A stretch of DNA of 64,000 bases from Homalodisca vitripennis (GCF_021130785.1 NW_025776236.1:1-64000), one strand, 5' to 3'; positions 12,867 through 23,178 are shown, numbered from the stretch's first letter. Notes: a model not told the origin generated them from the sequence alone. Numbers and translations are program-made.

Positions 12867-14709
12867 TGAAACCTGACATCGCCGCCCGCACACCCACAGC
12901 AAACATCAGGGAAGCGCGCGCCCATGGCGGCGAACGGGATGCCGGATCAAAAAAACTAGGTAAAAAAAGAACACCGTGGTCAGCATACTCAGGTTCATTT
13001 ACTTCGAAAACACAGGCCTATCCTGTCAATATAATTATGTATAAATATATATACTATAAATTAAAAAAAATAAAAGTGCCTGCAGTAATATATCTCAAAC
13101 AATCTCCGTCAGGTGCACCTGCATACAAAAATTAGAAATGCCATAATTTGAAACAAGAAATGCCAATTCCACCCGGTATCCTTCGGCTAAGGGCGGGCTC
13201 CTAATGAAATCCAAGAAATAACTAAATAATATCTAAAACTAACTTAAAACTAAATAACAAAATATAAACTATATAAATGGCAACAATAACAATATCACAG
13301 GGTATCACAGGTGTTGAATAGTAGGTATGTCCATCATGGTGGCCGTCCTTCAGCAGCTAGCGCAAAGGCGAAGTTTCTCTGCGACCACGCATGATGGAGA
13401 GATGACAGGATAAAACAATTCATCCCTTGGACCCTGAAACCAGGTTTCAACCTAGTACCCTTTTAAAGTTAATAATAATTAATAAATAGTTGCCAAACAA
13501 TATAGAATTTAATATAAGTACAGTTGCCAAAAGTTATATATCAAGAATTTTAATTAAGTTAAATTACCAAAATTTCAAATATCACAGACCAATCAATTAC
13601 TGATAAAAATTAAAATAAACCTTAATATAGAAGCTGGTAACATTAGAAAACAATAAATAAACAAGATATTCCATTTGAAAGACTAAAACAATAAGTAATA
13701 AAGGAATTTATTTGAGGTATACGCAGTAGCCTACCATACGTAACAATTTGGTTCAAACATTTTTAAAACAGGCATTTATTGACAGAATAGGCTCAAAATT
13801 GGTGAAAAGCAGGGGAAGGGCATTCTGCACTTAAAATAAAATTCCCCACTCAAAACAACAACCCCAAGGAAAGTTAGAATGAAAATCCCCTCTGTCACAG
13901 AACAAAAATTAAGCGTATTACTCTTGGTGAAAAAAAAATAAAATGATTAGGAAAAAACTGATGGCCAAAAGTAGCAGCCTATTAACAGGAAACTAAAATT
14001 TAAAATTTGATGGCAGAAGGCCTTAAATTAACCAAGTAGGCTAAAAAGGGGAGTTGTGGGCTAAAGACCCGAAGAACGTTACATCTCTCAGAAGGCTTAA
14101 AAATTTAGTAAAATGAACCTTCAGCAGTCTCTCTGGGTTTGTTTACAAAAACTACATAACAAGTGACACATTACAAACAATATTGGCTGCAGAATAAAAG
14201 GAACTGTAACATAAGCCTAGGACTGGTCCTCACTGAGAGACAGAAAATTAATATAAGCTGAAGAGAAAGGGTGAAAACTAACAAAAGTGTAAGAGAAATA
14301 ATTTGAAAGCCAATTTAAAATTTAGTTAACAGCCAGAAGTACTAAAAGTTAATAAAAAGCAAAACTACAATTTGGAAAACCATGTGCTCTTAACCTTCAC
14401 AGTTTGAAAAATGAAAATAATCACTAAAATTTAAAAGAAAGCAAAACTTACTCATCAGTGAGGGGCCGTCAACTTAGCTGCACATGTTAGAAGGAGAAAT
14501 GCTCAGCAAAACTAACAAACACTTAAATTTAACAAAATAAATTAAACTGGAGCTGCTCCTAACTAGTACAGCACGGCTCGGAGTCTTTGCCACTCTGCCG
14601 GAAAGGCCAAACGCCTTCAAATGGTCAGTCGCCTCTGCAGCCAATAAACCACACACACACTATATAAAACACACATGAGCCGGGGAGATATAGGTATAGA
14701 ACCGGCTCA
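12867..14709 (-). repeat. 3' LTR of the Gypsy element
   Basis: 1,843 bp, nearly identical to 20048-21891. On the minus strand it starts TGAGCCGG and ends GGTTTCA. It carries no convincing gene; short frames repeated in both LTRs are treated as chance. Confidence 0.95.
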
Positions 14710-14727
14710 GACTCCCCCCCCAAAAGG
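14710..14727 (-). other. Polypurine tract
   Basis: On the minus strand, CCTTTTGGGGGGGGAGTC immediately precedes the 3' LTR. The G-run is the expected plus-strand primer of the retrotransposon. Confidence 0.75.
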
Positions 14728-14981
14728 AGGAACTCCCCTCTGTTAATTTCTTCAAAATGAAGAACCAAACGAAATGCCTCTCCCCCCAATGGTTGAAGAA
14801 AAATAAACCGGAAACCCTTAAGTCTGCAGAAGGGAAAACCAAGAAAATCCAGTTGGAGGCAAGAAAAACCCTCCAAGAGTAGTGTGGGTACAAAGAAGAA
14901 CACAGGACCTTGATCAGGAAGAAGTAGCAGAGGTGATCAGGCCTCTGGACCTAAAACCCTCCCGCACAGACTAAAGAGAAA
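14728..14981. other. Retrotransposon 3' untranslated region
   Basis: Sequence between the pol stop codon and the polypurine tract. No separate gene (no env) is visible. Confidence 0.6.
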
Positions 14982-17900
14982 TCACGGATGACTCCGGCAA
15001 GGCTTCAGATGGGATATGTGCGCCTTCCTGAAAATCTTCCCGGACTGAGGATCTCCCAGTCGGGCAGTCACCGGAGTCAGAAACTTCAAGATGCGGTGGG
15101 GACCAGTCCACCTGTAGCAAAGTTTAGCAGCTCTATTGTCCACAGCCGAACTGACTGGGTGAGCCTTGCAGTAAACTAGATCCCCCACCTGGAAGGGATT
15201 GGCAATACGACCTCGGTTGTACTTCCTCCTTACTAACTCCCTAGCCCGAATGAGATTCCGCCTGGCTGCCTCCCAAGTGGCTTTCACATCGGGAGTACCA
15301 GGAGGTGGCAGAAGATCGCTAATTTTCCAAAGGTTCGCCAAAGGGTTGTTTGGCGGAAAGCCAAATAATAACTCGAAAGGTACCGCCTTGTGACTTTCAT
15401 GCTGGGCCGTATTAAAGGCAAATTGGATCCAAGGTAGTTGTTGATCCCAGGTGGTCTGATTTTTCGCATGAAAGGCAATGAGAGCAGATCGAAGATTGCG
15501 ATTAAACCGTTCGGCGTGAGAAGGCTGAGGATAGAAAGGGGACGTAGTCACATGGCGGATTCCGTGCCCAAAGCACATTCTTTTAAAGATATTGGAGACA
15601 AACTGTGAACCATTATCGGAAACTAAGGTGGCAGGGATTCCAAAGTGTTGAAAGAAATGGTTACGAAGTGCTTGCACCGTGAGCTGCGCGGTAGCACTCC
15701 GCAATGGGAACAACCAAACAAACTTGGAGAAGGCATCCACACAAACAAGTAGGAACTTATTTCCGGACCTGCTACGCGGGAGAGGCCCAACATAGTCAAT
15801 GAAAACCTTCTCCAAAGGTTTTTCCGCCACCTCAGATGACAAAAGACCCAACTTGGTATTTTGAGCGGGTTTGCTTAGCGAGCACAGTTCACAAGAACGT
15901 ACTCGAGCTGCAATATCCCGGTCCATACCTTTCCAGATGAACTGATCCCTAATCTTCGCGATGGTCTTATGAATTCCTAGATGTCCGCCCACAGGAGAAG
16001 AATGAAAATACTGAAAGACCATCGGTACAAGAAAGCTTGGCAGCACTAACTTAGGTTTTCTCCGCTGCTTGTCACGGCAGCATAGAGCACCTCGGTACAG
16101 AAAATAAGGAGGGTGGGCACCTCCGTTTTTAAGCTCATTGATGATAGCAGTCAGCTCGGGATCCTTAAGTTGGTGTGGAACAATGTCCGAAAATGCCAGA
16201 GGAAAGTCTAGGAGCACGCCACAACAGGGCGGCTCTGATAAATCCTGGTGGTCGTTGGGTAAGTGATACATCCGTGACAGAGTGTCCGCTATGATATTTT
16301 GGGTGCCTCGCACGTGCTGCACTGTGAACTTAAGGGCAGAAATTTGGACTACCCAGCGACCAATCTTCCCGAGCTGACGGGGGTGGGCAAGGAGCCAAGA
16401 AAGTGCCTGGTTGTCGGTTTCCAACAAAAATTCTTTATGTTCTAGGTAACGCCTGAACTTGTTAATTCCAAACACGACAGCCAAACATTCCAGCTCATAA
16501 ACAGAACAACTCTTCTTCTCACAAGGGGTTAACGTGCGTGAAGCATAAGCTATGGGCTGCCGGATACCATCTACTTCTTGCGATAAAACAGCAGCAACGG
16601 CTAAGGAGGAAGCATCAGTTTGCAAGACGAACTTACGACTGAAATCAGGCATAGCCAAGACTGGAGGCTGCATCACTGCCTCTTTCAGCTGCTCAAAAGC
16701 AGCCTGTTGCGCTTCACCCCACTCAAACTTGGCACCCTTTTTCCTAAGAGAGTTCAGAGGGGCCGCCACTTCAGCAACATTGGGGATGAAACGACGATAA
16801 AAATTTATCATTCCCACAAAACGGGCAATCCCCTTGGCATCCTTAGGAGGAGGAAACTCCCTGATTGCCTGGGTTCTCTCTGGATCAATACAAACACCTC
16901 GAGAAGAGACAAGATGACCCAGAAGAAACGATATTTCAGGCTGAGCAAAACTCACCTTTTCAGGATTGACGGTAAGGCCAGACTCTCGCAGCCTAGTTAG
17001 AACTTCCTCCAGATGAGTCAAGTGCTCCTCATAACTCTCACTGTACACAAGCAGGTCATCCAGATAGTTGAACACGAACTTAAATTTGACATCATGAAAG
17101 ATAGAATCCAGGAGTCTGGTGAGTGTTTGGGCCCCCACAGCCAAGCCCATTGGCACTCGGGTGAACTGGTACAAATTCCAAGGCACACAAAAAGCAGTGA
17201 GAGGTCGAGACTCGTGTTTTAGTGGAATCTGATGGTATGCCTGGTTAAGATCAAAAATGGAGAAATACTTGGCCTTACCAAACCAGTCGAAAGCAGAATG
17301 CAAATCGGGGAGAGGCACGGAGTCAATTTCTATCTGAGCATTGAGCTTTCGATAATCCAGGACCAATCTGGACTTCCCATTAGGTTTCGGCACTAGAAAC
17401 GCTGGACTGGAAAAATTTGAGCAAGACGGCTCGATAACCCCACTCTTAAGTAAATCATCAATCATATTTCTCAGAATCTCCATCTTGGGCGGAGCAAGCT
17501 TATATGGATGGGAACGTACAGGACGGGTGTCTGTAAGACGAATCTCGTATTCCAAGAGATTGGTCGTACCCAGTTTGTCAGTAAGGACTTCAGGAAAACT
17601 GGAACAAATCTGCCTTATGTCCTCAGCCTCTTTCGGCGTAAGATGTCCTAGTTGGTCAGGAGGAGTCAAGCTCTTATCTTCCATCTCTAAGGCAGCAGTC
17701 CCACGAGACTCGACATCAGAAAAGGGAACGAGCACCCGCCTGGCGAAAGCAAAGAAAACATGACTGGAGGCCAAATCCAAAATCATGCCAGTTTTTCCGA
17801 TAAAATCTGCTCCCAAGATGAAAGGAAAAGTCAGGTCCTTAGCCACCAAAAAGCTCCAATCCCAAGAGAAATAATTAATTTTGATGTGAATCTGGGCACT

Positions 17901-18299
17901 ACAGATAATAGGTAAAGGTGTGCGTGAAGCAGTCCAGCAGATAAGTGAACTAGGCTCAACCTGCCGTATTAGCCCAGAGGATTTTAGATCTTCAAAAAAC
18001 GACAAAGAAATCAGGCTGCGGGCTGACCCAGAATCAACCAGGGCCTTCTGCACCACATTCCCCACAAGCACATCCAGTTGTGGGCAGGTTGAGCGGGCAG
18101 CCCTTACTCCCTGCGCAGCCAGAGCAGCAACCTCCCCTCTCGGCCAACGATGATAACTGTCCCCAAGTCTATTTCTTTCTGTTTTCTTTCTGTTCTGTAT
18201 TAAACCAGCTACCCTTTTACCATCAAAATTAGGTACATATTTGCCCTCAAAATTACCTTTACGGCACGAGTCGGGCTTACTCGTCCGCAAGCTTACTAG
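14982..18299 (-). CDS. pol: Gypsy Pol polyprotein (PR-RT-RNH-IN), expressed by -1 frameshift
   Basis: About 1,100 aa. In order: aspartic protease with VDSGSARS (about residue 86 of the open frame); reverse transcriptase with VLDYRKLN, FDLNQAYHQI and the YLDD catalytic box; RNase H with LQTDAS; integrase zinc finger (GGHLGIHKT ... CELC); integrase core with FIDYVG, VSDNGSQF and HAERFNR giving the DDE triad. The frame has no ATG at its 5' end: it opens just upstream of the gag stop and is entered at the A_AAA_AAC site (18305-18299). It makes the enzymes for reverse transcription in virus-like particles and for integration. No internal stop, so it is probably functional. Confidence 0.93.
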   Translation of the reverse strand, partial: LVSLRTSKPDSCRKGNFEGKYVPNFDGKRVAGLIQNRKKTERNRLGDSYHRWPRGEVAALAAQGVRAARSTCPQLDVLVGNVVQKALVDSGSARSLISLSFFEDLKSSGLIRQVEPSSLICWTASRTPLPIICSAQIHIKINYFSWDWSFLVAKDLTFPFILGADFIGKTGMILDLASSHVFFAFARRVLVPFSDVESRGTAALEMEDKSLTPPDQLGHLTPKEAEDIRQICSSFPEVLTDKLGTTNLLEYEIRLTDTRPVRSHPYKLAPPKMEILRNMIDDLLKSGVIEPSCSNFSSPAFLVPKPNGKSRLVLDYRKLNAQIEIDSVPLPDLHSAFDWFGKAKYFSIFDLNQAYHQIPLKHESRPLTAFCVPWNLYQFTRVPMGLAVGAQTLTRLLDSIFHDVKFKFVFNYLDDLLVYSESYEEHLTHLEEVLTRLRESGLTVNPEKVSFAQPEISFLLGHLVSSRGVCIDPERTQAIREFPPPKDAKGIARFVGMINFYRRFIPNVAEVAAPLNSLRKKGAKFEWGEAQQAAFEQLKEAVMQPPVLAMPDFSRKFVLQTDASSLAVAAVLSQEVDGIRQPIAYASRTLTPCEKKSCSVYELECLAVVFGINKFRRYLEHKEFLLETDNQALSWLLAHPRQLGKIGRWVVQISALKFTVQHVRGTQNIIADTLSRMYHLPNDHQDLSEPPCCGVLLDFPLAFSDIVPHQLKDPELTAIINELKNGGAHPPYFLYRGALCCRDKQRRKPKLVLPSFLVPMVFQYFHSSPVGGHLGIHKTIAKIRDQFIWKGMDRDIAARVRSCELCSLSKPAQNTKLGLLSSEVAEKPLEKVFIDYVGPLPRSRSGNKFLLVCVDAFSKFVWLFPLRSATAQLTVQALRNHFFQHFGIPATLVSDNGSQFVSNIFKRMCFGHGIRHVTTSPFYPQPSHAERFNRNLRSALIAFHAKNQTTWDQQLPWIQFAFNTAQHESHKAVPFELLFGFPPNNPLANLWKISDLLPPPGTPDVKATWEAARRNLIRARELVRRKYNRGRIANPFQVGDLVYCKAHPVSSAVDNRAAKLCYRWTGPHRILKFLTPVTARLGDPQSGKIFRKAHISHLKPCRSHP

Positions 18300-18305
18300 T
18301 TTTTT
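18262..18305 (-). promoter_or_regulatory. -1 ribosomal frameshift signal between gag and pol
   Basis: The heptamer A_AAA_AAC (18305-18299, in the gag frame) is followed at once by the gag TAG. Slipping by -1 leads directly into the pol frame. About 11 nt downstream, CGGACGAGT can pair with ACTCGTgCCG (one bulged base) around a 7-nt loop, a plausible stimulatory stem. Confidence 0.8.
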
Positions 18306-19573
18306 TTATTAAGTGGACAAAACGGTCTAATATGTCCCACTTGCTTGCAGCCATAACAGGTAGGAGGCTGCCTACGGGAAGGAGCAGCTGCTGGCTCAGA
18401 CTGCACCGGAGCATGGACCGGCCCCGGAGGCAAGTGAGGAAGATGCCTCGACATGGCCTCCCTTTGATCATCCGCATCCTGAACCCCTCTAGAGATGATG
18501 GAGAGGCGGTCCAAATCCGCAAAAGATGCGGGACGGCTACAAAAAATCAAACGGGAGCGTTCTTCAGGTTTAATGCCCTCCAAAATAAGGCTCACCAACT
18601 CCGTTTCGCTCAAGCTCAAGCGCAACACCCGGGCTACATCCCGTATCTCCCCGACAAAATGGCTCAACGTCTCGTCTGGTGCCTGAGGACGGTAAACGCG
18701 TTCCACCCGCAAGCGCTCCCTAACCCGAGCAGGTACAAAGAACTCCAAGATCTCGGCGTGGAACTGGTCAAAGGTGGCACCTCTCTTAAGGCAGTCTACA
18801 AGGCGATCAAAAAGGGGCCTTAAGGAAAACTGCGCTAAAATCTGCATAAGCATGGCATCTGTCATACCAGGAAATTCTCTCAGCTTAAAAACTTCCAGAA
18901 GAAAATGGATAAGTAAATTAGTGTCAAGTCCATCAACTCTGGGGAAGTGTTGTAACACACTCCCCAAAGGATGAGGCAGTTTGCCAAAGCTAGAAAAGGA
19001 AGGCACAACTATAGATGAAGCCTCACCAGCCGCTTCAGGAGGGCCACTACCCATCGGAGACATAGTAACTCTGGGAGGCTCGAAAGAAAGAGCCGGTGGA
19101 TGGTTAGCAAAAGTAATGGTAGTGGGAACCTCCGTTGGAGTGACAGCGGTAAATAGTACCCCCTTCTCCTTCACCGAGCGCACCTCACTCAAACCATCTA
19201 GGGCTTGTTTTAATTTATTACTGGCCGAAAAAGCCCAACTTTTAATATCAGAGTCTAAACTAGGAGCCGACATAAGTAAAACTATTCTGTCACGCCAATG
19301 TAAAAGCTGAGATGCCAATCTAGCCTTTGCTGACCCGGACATGGGAAGTGACTCAAAATTAATATCGTCTTCCAATTCCTCCATTCGGGTTTTACAAAAC
19401 TCAAATTCTGTGTTAGTTTGGAACTCTGCATTCCAGCTGCGGTCCAACGCTATACAAGCCCGTAATTGAGCTCTTAATGCCCTCACATCTGCCTCGGGCT
19501 TCTGTCCTCTCGCCAGGACCTCAAAAACCAACTCGGGCTTGCGTAGATGTTCAGGCACCAGAGAAAAAGCCAT
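18296..19573 (-). CDS. gag: Gypsy Gag with CCHC zinc knuckle
   Basis: 425 aa from ATG at 19573 to TAG at 18296. The C-terminus holds a zinc knuckle, CYGCKQVGHIRPFC (C-x2-C-x4-H-x4-C), which binds genomic RNA. The upstream half is a typical retrotransposon capsid region (FVGEIRDVARVLRLSLSE). It builds the particle that contains reverse transcription. The frame ends in Lys-Lys-Asn codons that form the slippery site for pol. Confidence 0.9.
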   Translation of the reverse strand: MAFSLVPEHLRKPELVFEVLARGQKPEADVRALRAQLRACIALDRSWNAEFQTNTEFEFCKTRMEELEDDINFESLPMSGSAKARLASQLLHWRDRIVLLMSAPSLDSDIKSWAFSASNKLKQALDGLSEVRSVKEKGVLFTAVTPTEVPTTITFANHPPALSFEPPRVTMSPMGSGPPEAAGEASSIVVPSFSSFGKLPHPLGSVLQHFPRVDGLDTNLLIHFLLEVFKLREFPGMTDAMLMQILAQFSLRPLFDRLVDCLKRGATFDQFHAEILEFFVPARVRERLRVERVYRPQAPDETLSHFVGEIRDVARVLRLSLSETELVSLILEGIKPEERSRLIFCSRPASFADLDRLSIISRGVQDADDQREAMSRHLPHLPPGPVHAPVQSEPAAAPSRRQPPTCYGCKQVGHIRPFCPLNKKN

Positions 19574-20034
19574 ACCAAACAATTAAGACAAATAAATAAA
19601 CAATAAACAACAAAGCGTACGCAAAAAAATACTTAGTAACCTAAGTGGACTCAACTCACAAAAGGCTTACACTGACGAGGTCCAAGTGAAGAACTCAATA
19701 CCTGCCACCTAATAGAAGGATACCCTGCAAATATACACTAACCACAACCTACAAACACAGAAGCAATAAATATAACAAAACAACACATTGATAGGGGAGA
19801 AGTAGAGTACAGTTAGATAAATTTAGCGGTTAAGCAATTTAGAGTCCCTTGCTCCCTGCAAAGGGTAAGTCTGCAGGAAGCAAGACACTAAACCAATTCC
19901 ACCCGGTATCCTGTGCTAGGGCGAGCTCCTAATGAAAAAAAAAATTGTGTACTCTAACCTCCCCCTACCTAACACTAACCTACACCAACAAACAAAACCA
20001 GAACTGAGAGACAGCTGAGAGAGCAGCTAACCAC
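19574..20034 (-). other. Retrotransposon leader with an LTR-like fragment
   Basis: Untranslated leader between primer site and gag. Positions about 19892-19935 (AATTCCACCCGGTATCCT...) repeat, with changes, a segment found in each LTR at about 13163-13206 and 20345-20388. Confidence 0.7.
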
Positions 20035-20046
20035 GCTCTGCTACCA
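20035..20046 (-). other. Primer binding site, initiator tRNA-Met type
   Basis: On the minus strand TGGTAGCAGAGC begins one base after the 5' LTR. It complements a tRNA 3' end ...CTCTGCTACCA, as in metazoan initiator tRNA-Met. Confidence 0.7.
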
Positions 20047-20047
20047 T

Positions 20048-21891
20048 TGAAACCTGACATCGCCGCCCGCACACCCACAGCAAACATCAGGGAAGCGCGC
20101 GCCCATGGCGGCGAACGGGATGCCGGATCAAAAAAAACTAGGTAAAAAAAGAACACCGTGGTCAGCATACTCAGGTTCATTTACTTCGAAAACACAGGCC
20201 TATCCTGTCAATATAATTATGTATAAATATATATACTATAAATTAAAAAAAATAAAAGTGCCTGCAGTAATATATCTCAAACAATCTCCGTCAGGTGCAC
20301 CTGCATACAAAAATTAGAAATGCCATAATTTGAAACAAGAAATGCCAATTCCACCCGGTATCCTTCGGCTAAGGGCGGGCTCCTAATGAAATCCAAGAAA
20401 TAACTAAATAATATCTAAAACTAACTTAAAACTAAATAACAAAATATAAACTATATAAATGGCAACAATAACAATATCACAGGGTATCACAGGTGTTGAA
20501 TAGTAGGTATGTCCATCATGGTGGCCGTCCTTCAGCAGCTAGCGCAAAGGCGAAGTTTCTCTGCGACCACGCATGATGGAGAGATGACAGGATAAAACAA
20601 TTCATCCCTTGGACCCTGAAACCAGGTTTCAACCTAGTACCCTTTTAAAGTTAATAATAATTAATAAATAGTTGCCAAACAATATAGAATTTAATAAAAG
20701 TACAGTTGCCAAAAGTTATATATCAAGAATTTTAATTAAGTTAAATTACCAAAATTTCAAATATCACAGACCAATCAATTACTGATAAAAATTAAAATAA
20801 ACCTTAATATAGAAGCTGGTAACATTAGAAAACAATAAATAAACAAGATATTCCATTTGAAAGACTAAAACAATAAGTAATAAAGGAATTTATTTGAGGT
20901 ATACGCAGTAGCCTACCATACGTAACAATTTGGTTCAAACATTTTTAAAACAGGCATTTATTGACAGAATAGGCTCAAAATTGGTGAAAAGCAGGGGAAG
21001 GGCATTCTGCACTTAAAATAAAATTCCCCACTCAAAACAACAACCCCAAGGAAAGTTAGAATGAAAATCCCCTCTGTCACAGAACAAAAATTAAGCGTAT
21101 TACTCTTGGTGAAAAAAAAATAAAATGATTAGGAAAAAACTGATGGCCAAAAGTAGCAGCCTATTAACAGGAAACTAAAATTTAAAATTTGATGGCAGAA
21201 GGCCTTAAATTAACCAAGTAGGCTAAAAAGGGGAGTTGTGGGCTAAAGACCCGAAGAACGTTACATCTCTCAGAAGGCTTAAAAATTTAGTAAAATGAAC
21301 CTTCAGCAGTCTCTCTGGGTTTGTTTACAAAAACTACATAACAAGTGACACATTACAAACAATATTGGCTGCAGAATAAAAGGAACTGTAACATAAGCCT
21401 AGGACTGGTCCTCACTGAGAGACAGAAAATTAATATAAGCTGAAGAGAAAGGGTGAAAACTAACAAAAGTGTAAGAGAAATAATTTGAAAGCCAATTTAA
21501 AATTTAGTTAACAGCCAGAAGTACTAAAAGTTAATAAAAAGCAAAACTACAATTTGGAAAACCATGTGCTCTTAACCTTCACAGTTTGAAAAATGAAAAT
21601 AATCACTAAAATTTAAAAGAAAGCAAAACTTACTCATCAGTGAGGGGCCGTCAACTTAGCTGCACATGTTAGAAGGAGAAATGCTCAGCAAAACTAACAA
21701 ACACTTAAATTTAACAAAATAAATTAAACTGGAGCTGCTCCTAACTAGTACAGCACGGCTCGGAGTCTTTGCCACTCTGCCGGAAAGGCCAAACGCCTTC
21801 AAATGGTCAGTCGCCTCTGCAGCCAATAAACCACACACACACTATATAAAACACACATGAGCCGGGGAGATATAGGTATAGAACCGGCTCA
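20048..21891 (-). repeat. 5' LTR of the Gypsy element
   Basis: 1,844 bp, nearly identical to 12867-14709. It should contain the promoter and polyadenylation signal for minus-strand transcription; I did not locate a clear TATA box. Confidence 0.95.
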
Positions 21892-21895
21892 GTCG
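21892..21895. repeat. Retrotransposon target duplication, right copy (GTCG)
   Basis: Matches 12863-12866. Confidence 0.9.
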
Positions 21896-21999
21896 TTATT
21901 CTTTAGAGTTGACGAGGCGTACGGTTTGTGAGAGTGAAACTCCCAACCGGTTATCGCCTCATCGTACTCGACGGCCGATTCTATCGATAGCAGAGCCAT
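21896..21999 (-). pseudogene. Major capsid protein, N-terminal fragment
   Basis: ATG at 21999 opens about 35 codons that continue, across the retrotransposon, in frame with 11783-12866. In this copy the frame now runs into LTR sequence. See the main capsid entry. Confidence 0.8.
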
Positions 22000-22111
22000 A
22001 CTTAAAACCCAGCGATCTAATAAACTTGATGTTCTTAGGTGTTAACACCGCGGTCTTTTGTGATCGAATGAGGGGAACGGTGTACGGCACTTCTCTAAAT
22101 ACTAGGCCCAT
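21959..22111 (-). CDS. Small basic protein between penton and capsid genes (50 aa)
   Basis: ATG at 22111, TGA at 21959-21961. The product has a hydrophobic N-terminal part and a basic C-terminal part, around LTPKNIKFIRSLG and ending RIGRRVR. It overlaps the penton gene stop by 10 bp and the capsid gene start by 41 bp, which fits the overlapping layout of this element and argues that it is real. It could be a small virion or core protein; function not known. Confidence 0.5.
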   Translation of the reverse strand: MGLVFREVPYTVPLIRSQKTAVLTPKNIKFIRSLGFKYGSAIDRIGRRVR

Positions 22112-22782
22112 TGCCGTTTCCTTATGTGTATACGTAACGATAACGGTTCGTTTCTAAAGTTTATCAATTCACCGGTCTGGTCTTTGAGAGAGACAGCTAT
22201 ATTGTTCACCCTACGGACGTTCACAGGTAAATAGATGACTGTGCTCGGTTTCTCGACTATTTTATACCCTGGAGCGACTTCAGGGTAAAACTCATGCAGC
22301 ACATGTCCTTCTACACCGTTTTGAAAGGATCCTCGGGCGATATTACACTCAACACGTATCGTGTTTACCGTCATAATACTGACGGGGAGGTCGGACATGT
22401 GGACTCTATTAGGCTCGAGCATTTTCGCGGTGAAACCTAGTACAGGAGCTAGGGATCCCGATATTTCGAAATGTATCGCTTCACTGCACGATACTTCGGA
22501 CCTTAGAGTGTTATTGTTTGCCTTAAGACTGAACTTCACGCCTCCGTCAATGTGCGACTTGATATATTCTTCGATGTTTTCAATTTCGTACGACCCTTCA
22601 TCTATTACTATCTCTTTACCGTTTCCGTAGTGAAACTTGTCATTTACACCCTTTTCAATGTTCGGAATTGTATAGTACGTGGACAGGTCAATTAGGCCGA
22701 TTTCGTACTCCCCATCGCTCAAATCCATTGGTGGAAAGACCTCACAAGATACGTGCGGGGCCACACCGCTAAGTGAAAACAT
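22102..22782 (-). CDS. Minor capsid (penton-like, single jelly roll) protein
   Basis: 226 aa. It is rich in predicted beta strands, with the block EYEIGLIDLSTYYTIPNI near the N-terminus and NNIAVSLKDQTGELINFR near the C-terminus, typical of the Polinton penton homologue that closes capsid vertices. It lies next to the protease and capsid genes as in other Polintons and overlaps the protease stop by 14 bp. The frame is intact. Confidence 0.75.
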   Translation of the reverse strand: MFSLSGVAPHVSCEVFPPMDLSDGEYEIGLIDLSTYYTIPNIEKGVNDKFHYGNGKEIVIDEGSYEIENIEEYIKSHIDGGVKFSLKANNNTLRSEVSCSEAIHFEISGSLAPVLGFTAKMLEPNRVHMSDLPVSIMTVNTIRVECNIARGSFQNGVEGHVLHEFYPEVAPGYKIVEKPSTVIYLPVNVRRVNNIAVSLKDQTGELINFRNEPLSLRIHIRKRQWA

Positions 22783-23178
22783 TATTTGCTAGAAACTTCA
22801 AACACAAGTGTCCGCAGACTACTGAGTCATCAGACTGTTTACGCTCATAGTTATACTGTACACTGACACCGGACCCAAAGTAAGATACGAGTTCTACCGG
22901 CGGTCTCAGATTACCAAAACTGTCAAAGTAGTACACTCTATTTCCTAGTTTCTTATAACAGACCCAGTGCGTTCCTTCACCTCGTGAACTGTCCAGATTT
23001 ACTATGGCCGACTCGTACAGCCGCGGGGTCTTGGGCAGTGTGTCCCTCATGTATACACCTCGAAAGTTCGGAATATCGAGTAACCTCGCGTAACGGATCA
23101 ATTCGTGGTTTGTTAGAGGTTTTATCGGTATCGAGATTGTTGTTTTTTTTTTTACAACACCTCTTCCTTTTCCTCACC
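22769..23178 (-). CDS. Adenain-type cysteine protease
   Basis: The recognisable protease runs from about 23125 to the stop at 22769. It contains the catalytic His in THWVCYKK, the acidic residue in YYFDSFG and the Cys in CGHLCLKFL, the order of adenovirus-type maturation proteases. These process capsid precursors. The frame is open back to about 23178, but there is no ATG before the conserved N-terminal block (LTNHELIRYARLLDIPNFRG). Initiation may be non-AUG, or the protease may be fused to the upstream PLA2 protein through the A11 run at 23143-23153. Confidence 0.8.

Larger units (their letters stand above)
12867..21891 (-). mobile_element. Ty3/Gypsy LTR retrotransposon nested in the Polinton capsid gene
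   Basis: The element is 9,025 bp with ~1,844-bp LTRs (TG...CA), a tRNA-type primer binding site, gag, a pol in the order protease-RT-RNase H-integrase, and a polypurine tract. All coding is on the minus strand. By eye the LTRs differ by one substitution (near 13514) and one homopolymer indel (near 12950), so insertion is recent. No envelope gene or chromodomain is seen. Both main frames are intact, so this copy may be autonomous. Confidence 0.95.

Noticed and set aside
12867..12925. ATG at 12925 as the native start of the capsid gene
   Set aside because: It lies inside the LTR, and the matching sequence recurs in the other LTR; the native start is at 21999.
15199..17763. Several plus-strand frames of 60-126 codons inside the Gypsy pol region
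   Set aside because: They are antisense to an intact pol frame with all catalytic motifs, so they are shadows.
14474..21838. 60-codon frames present in both LTRs
   Set aside because: Identical only because the LTRs are identical; no motif, start context or conservation argument.
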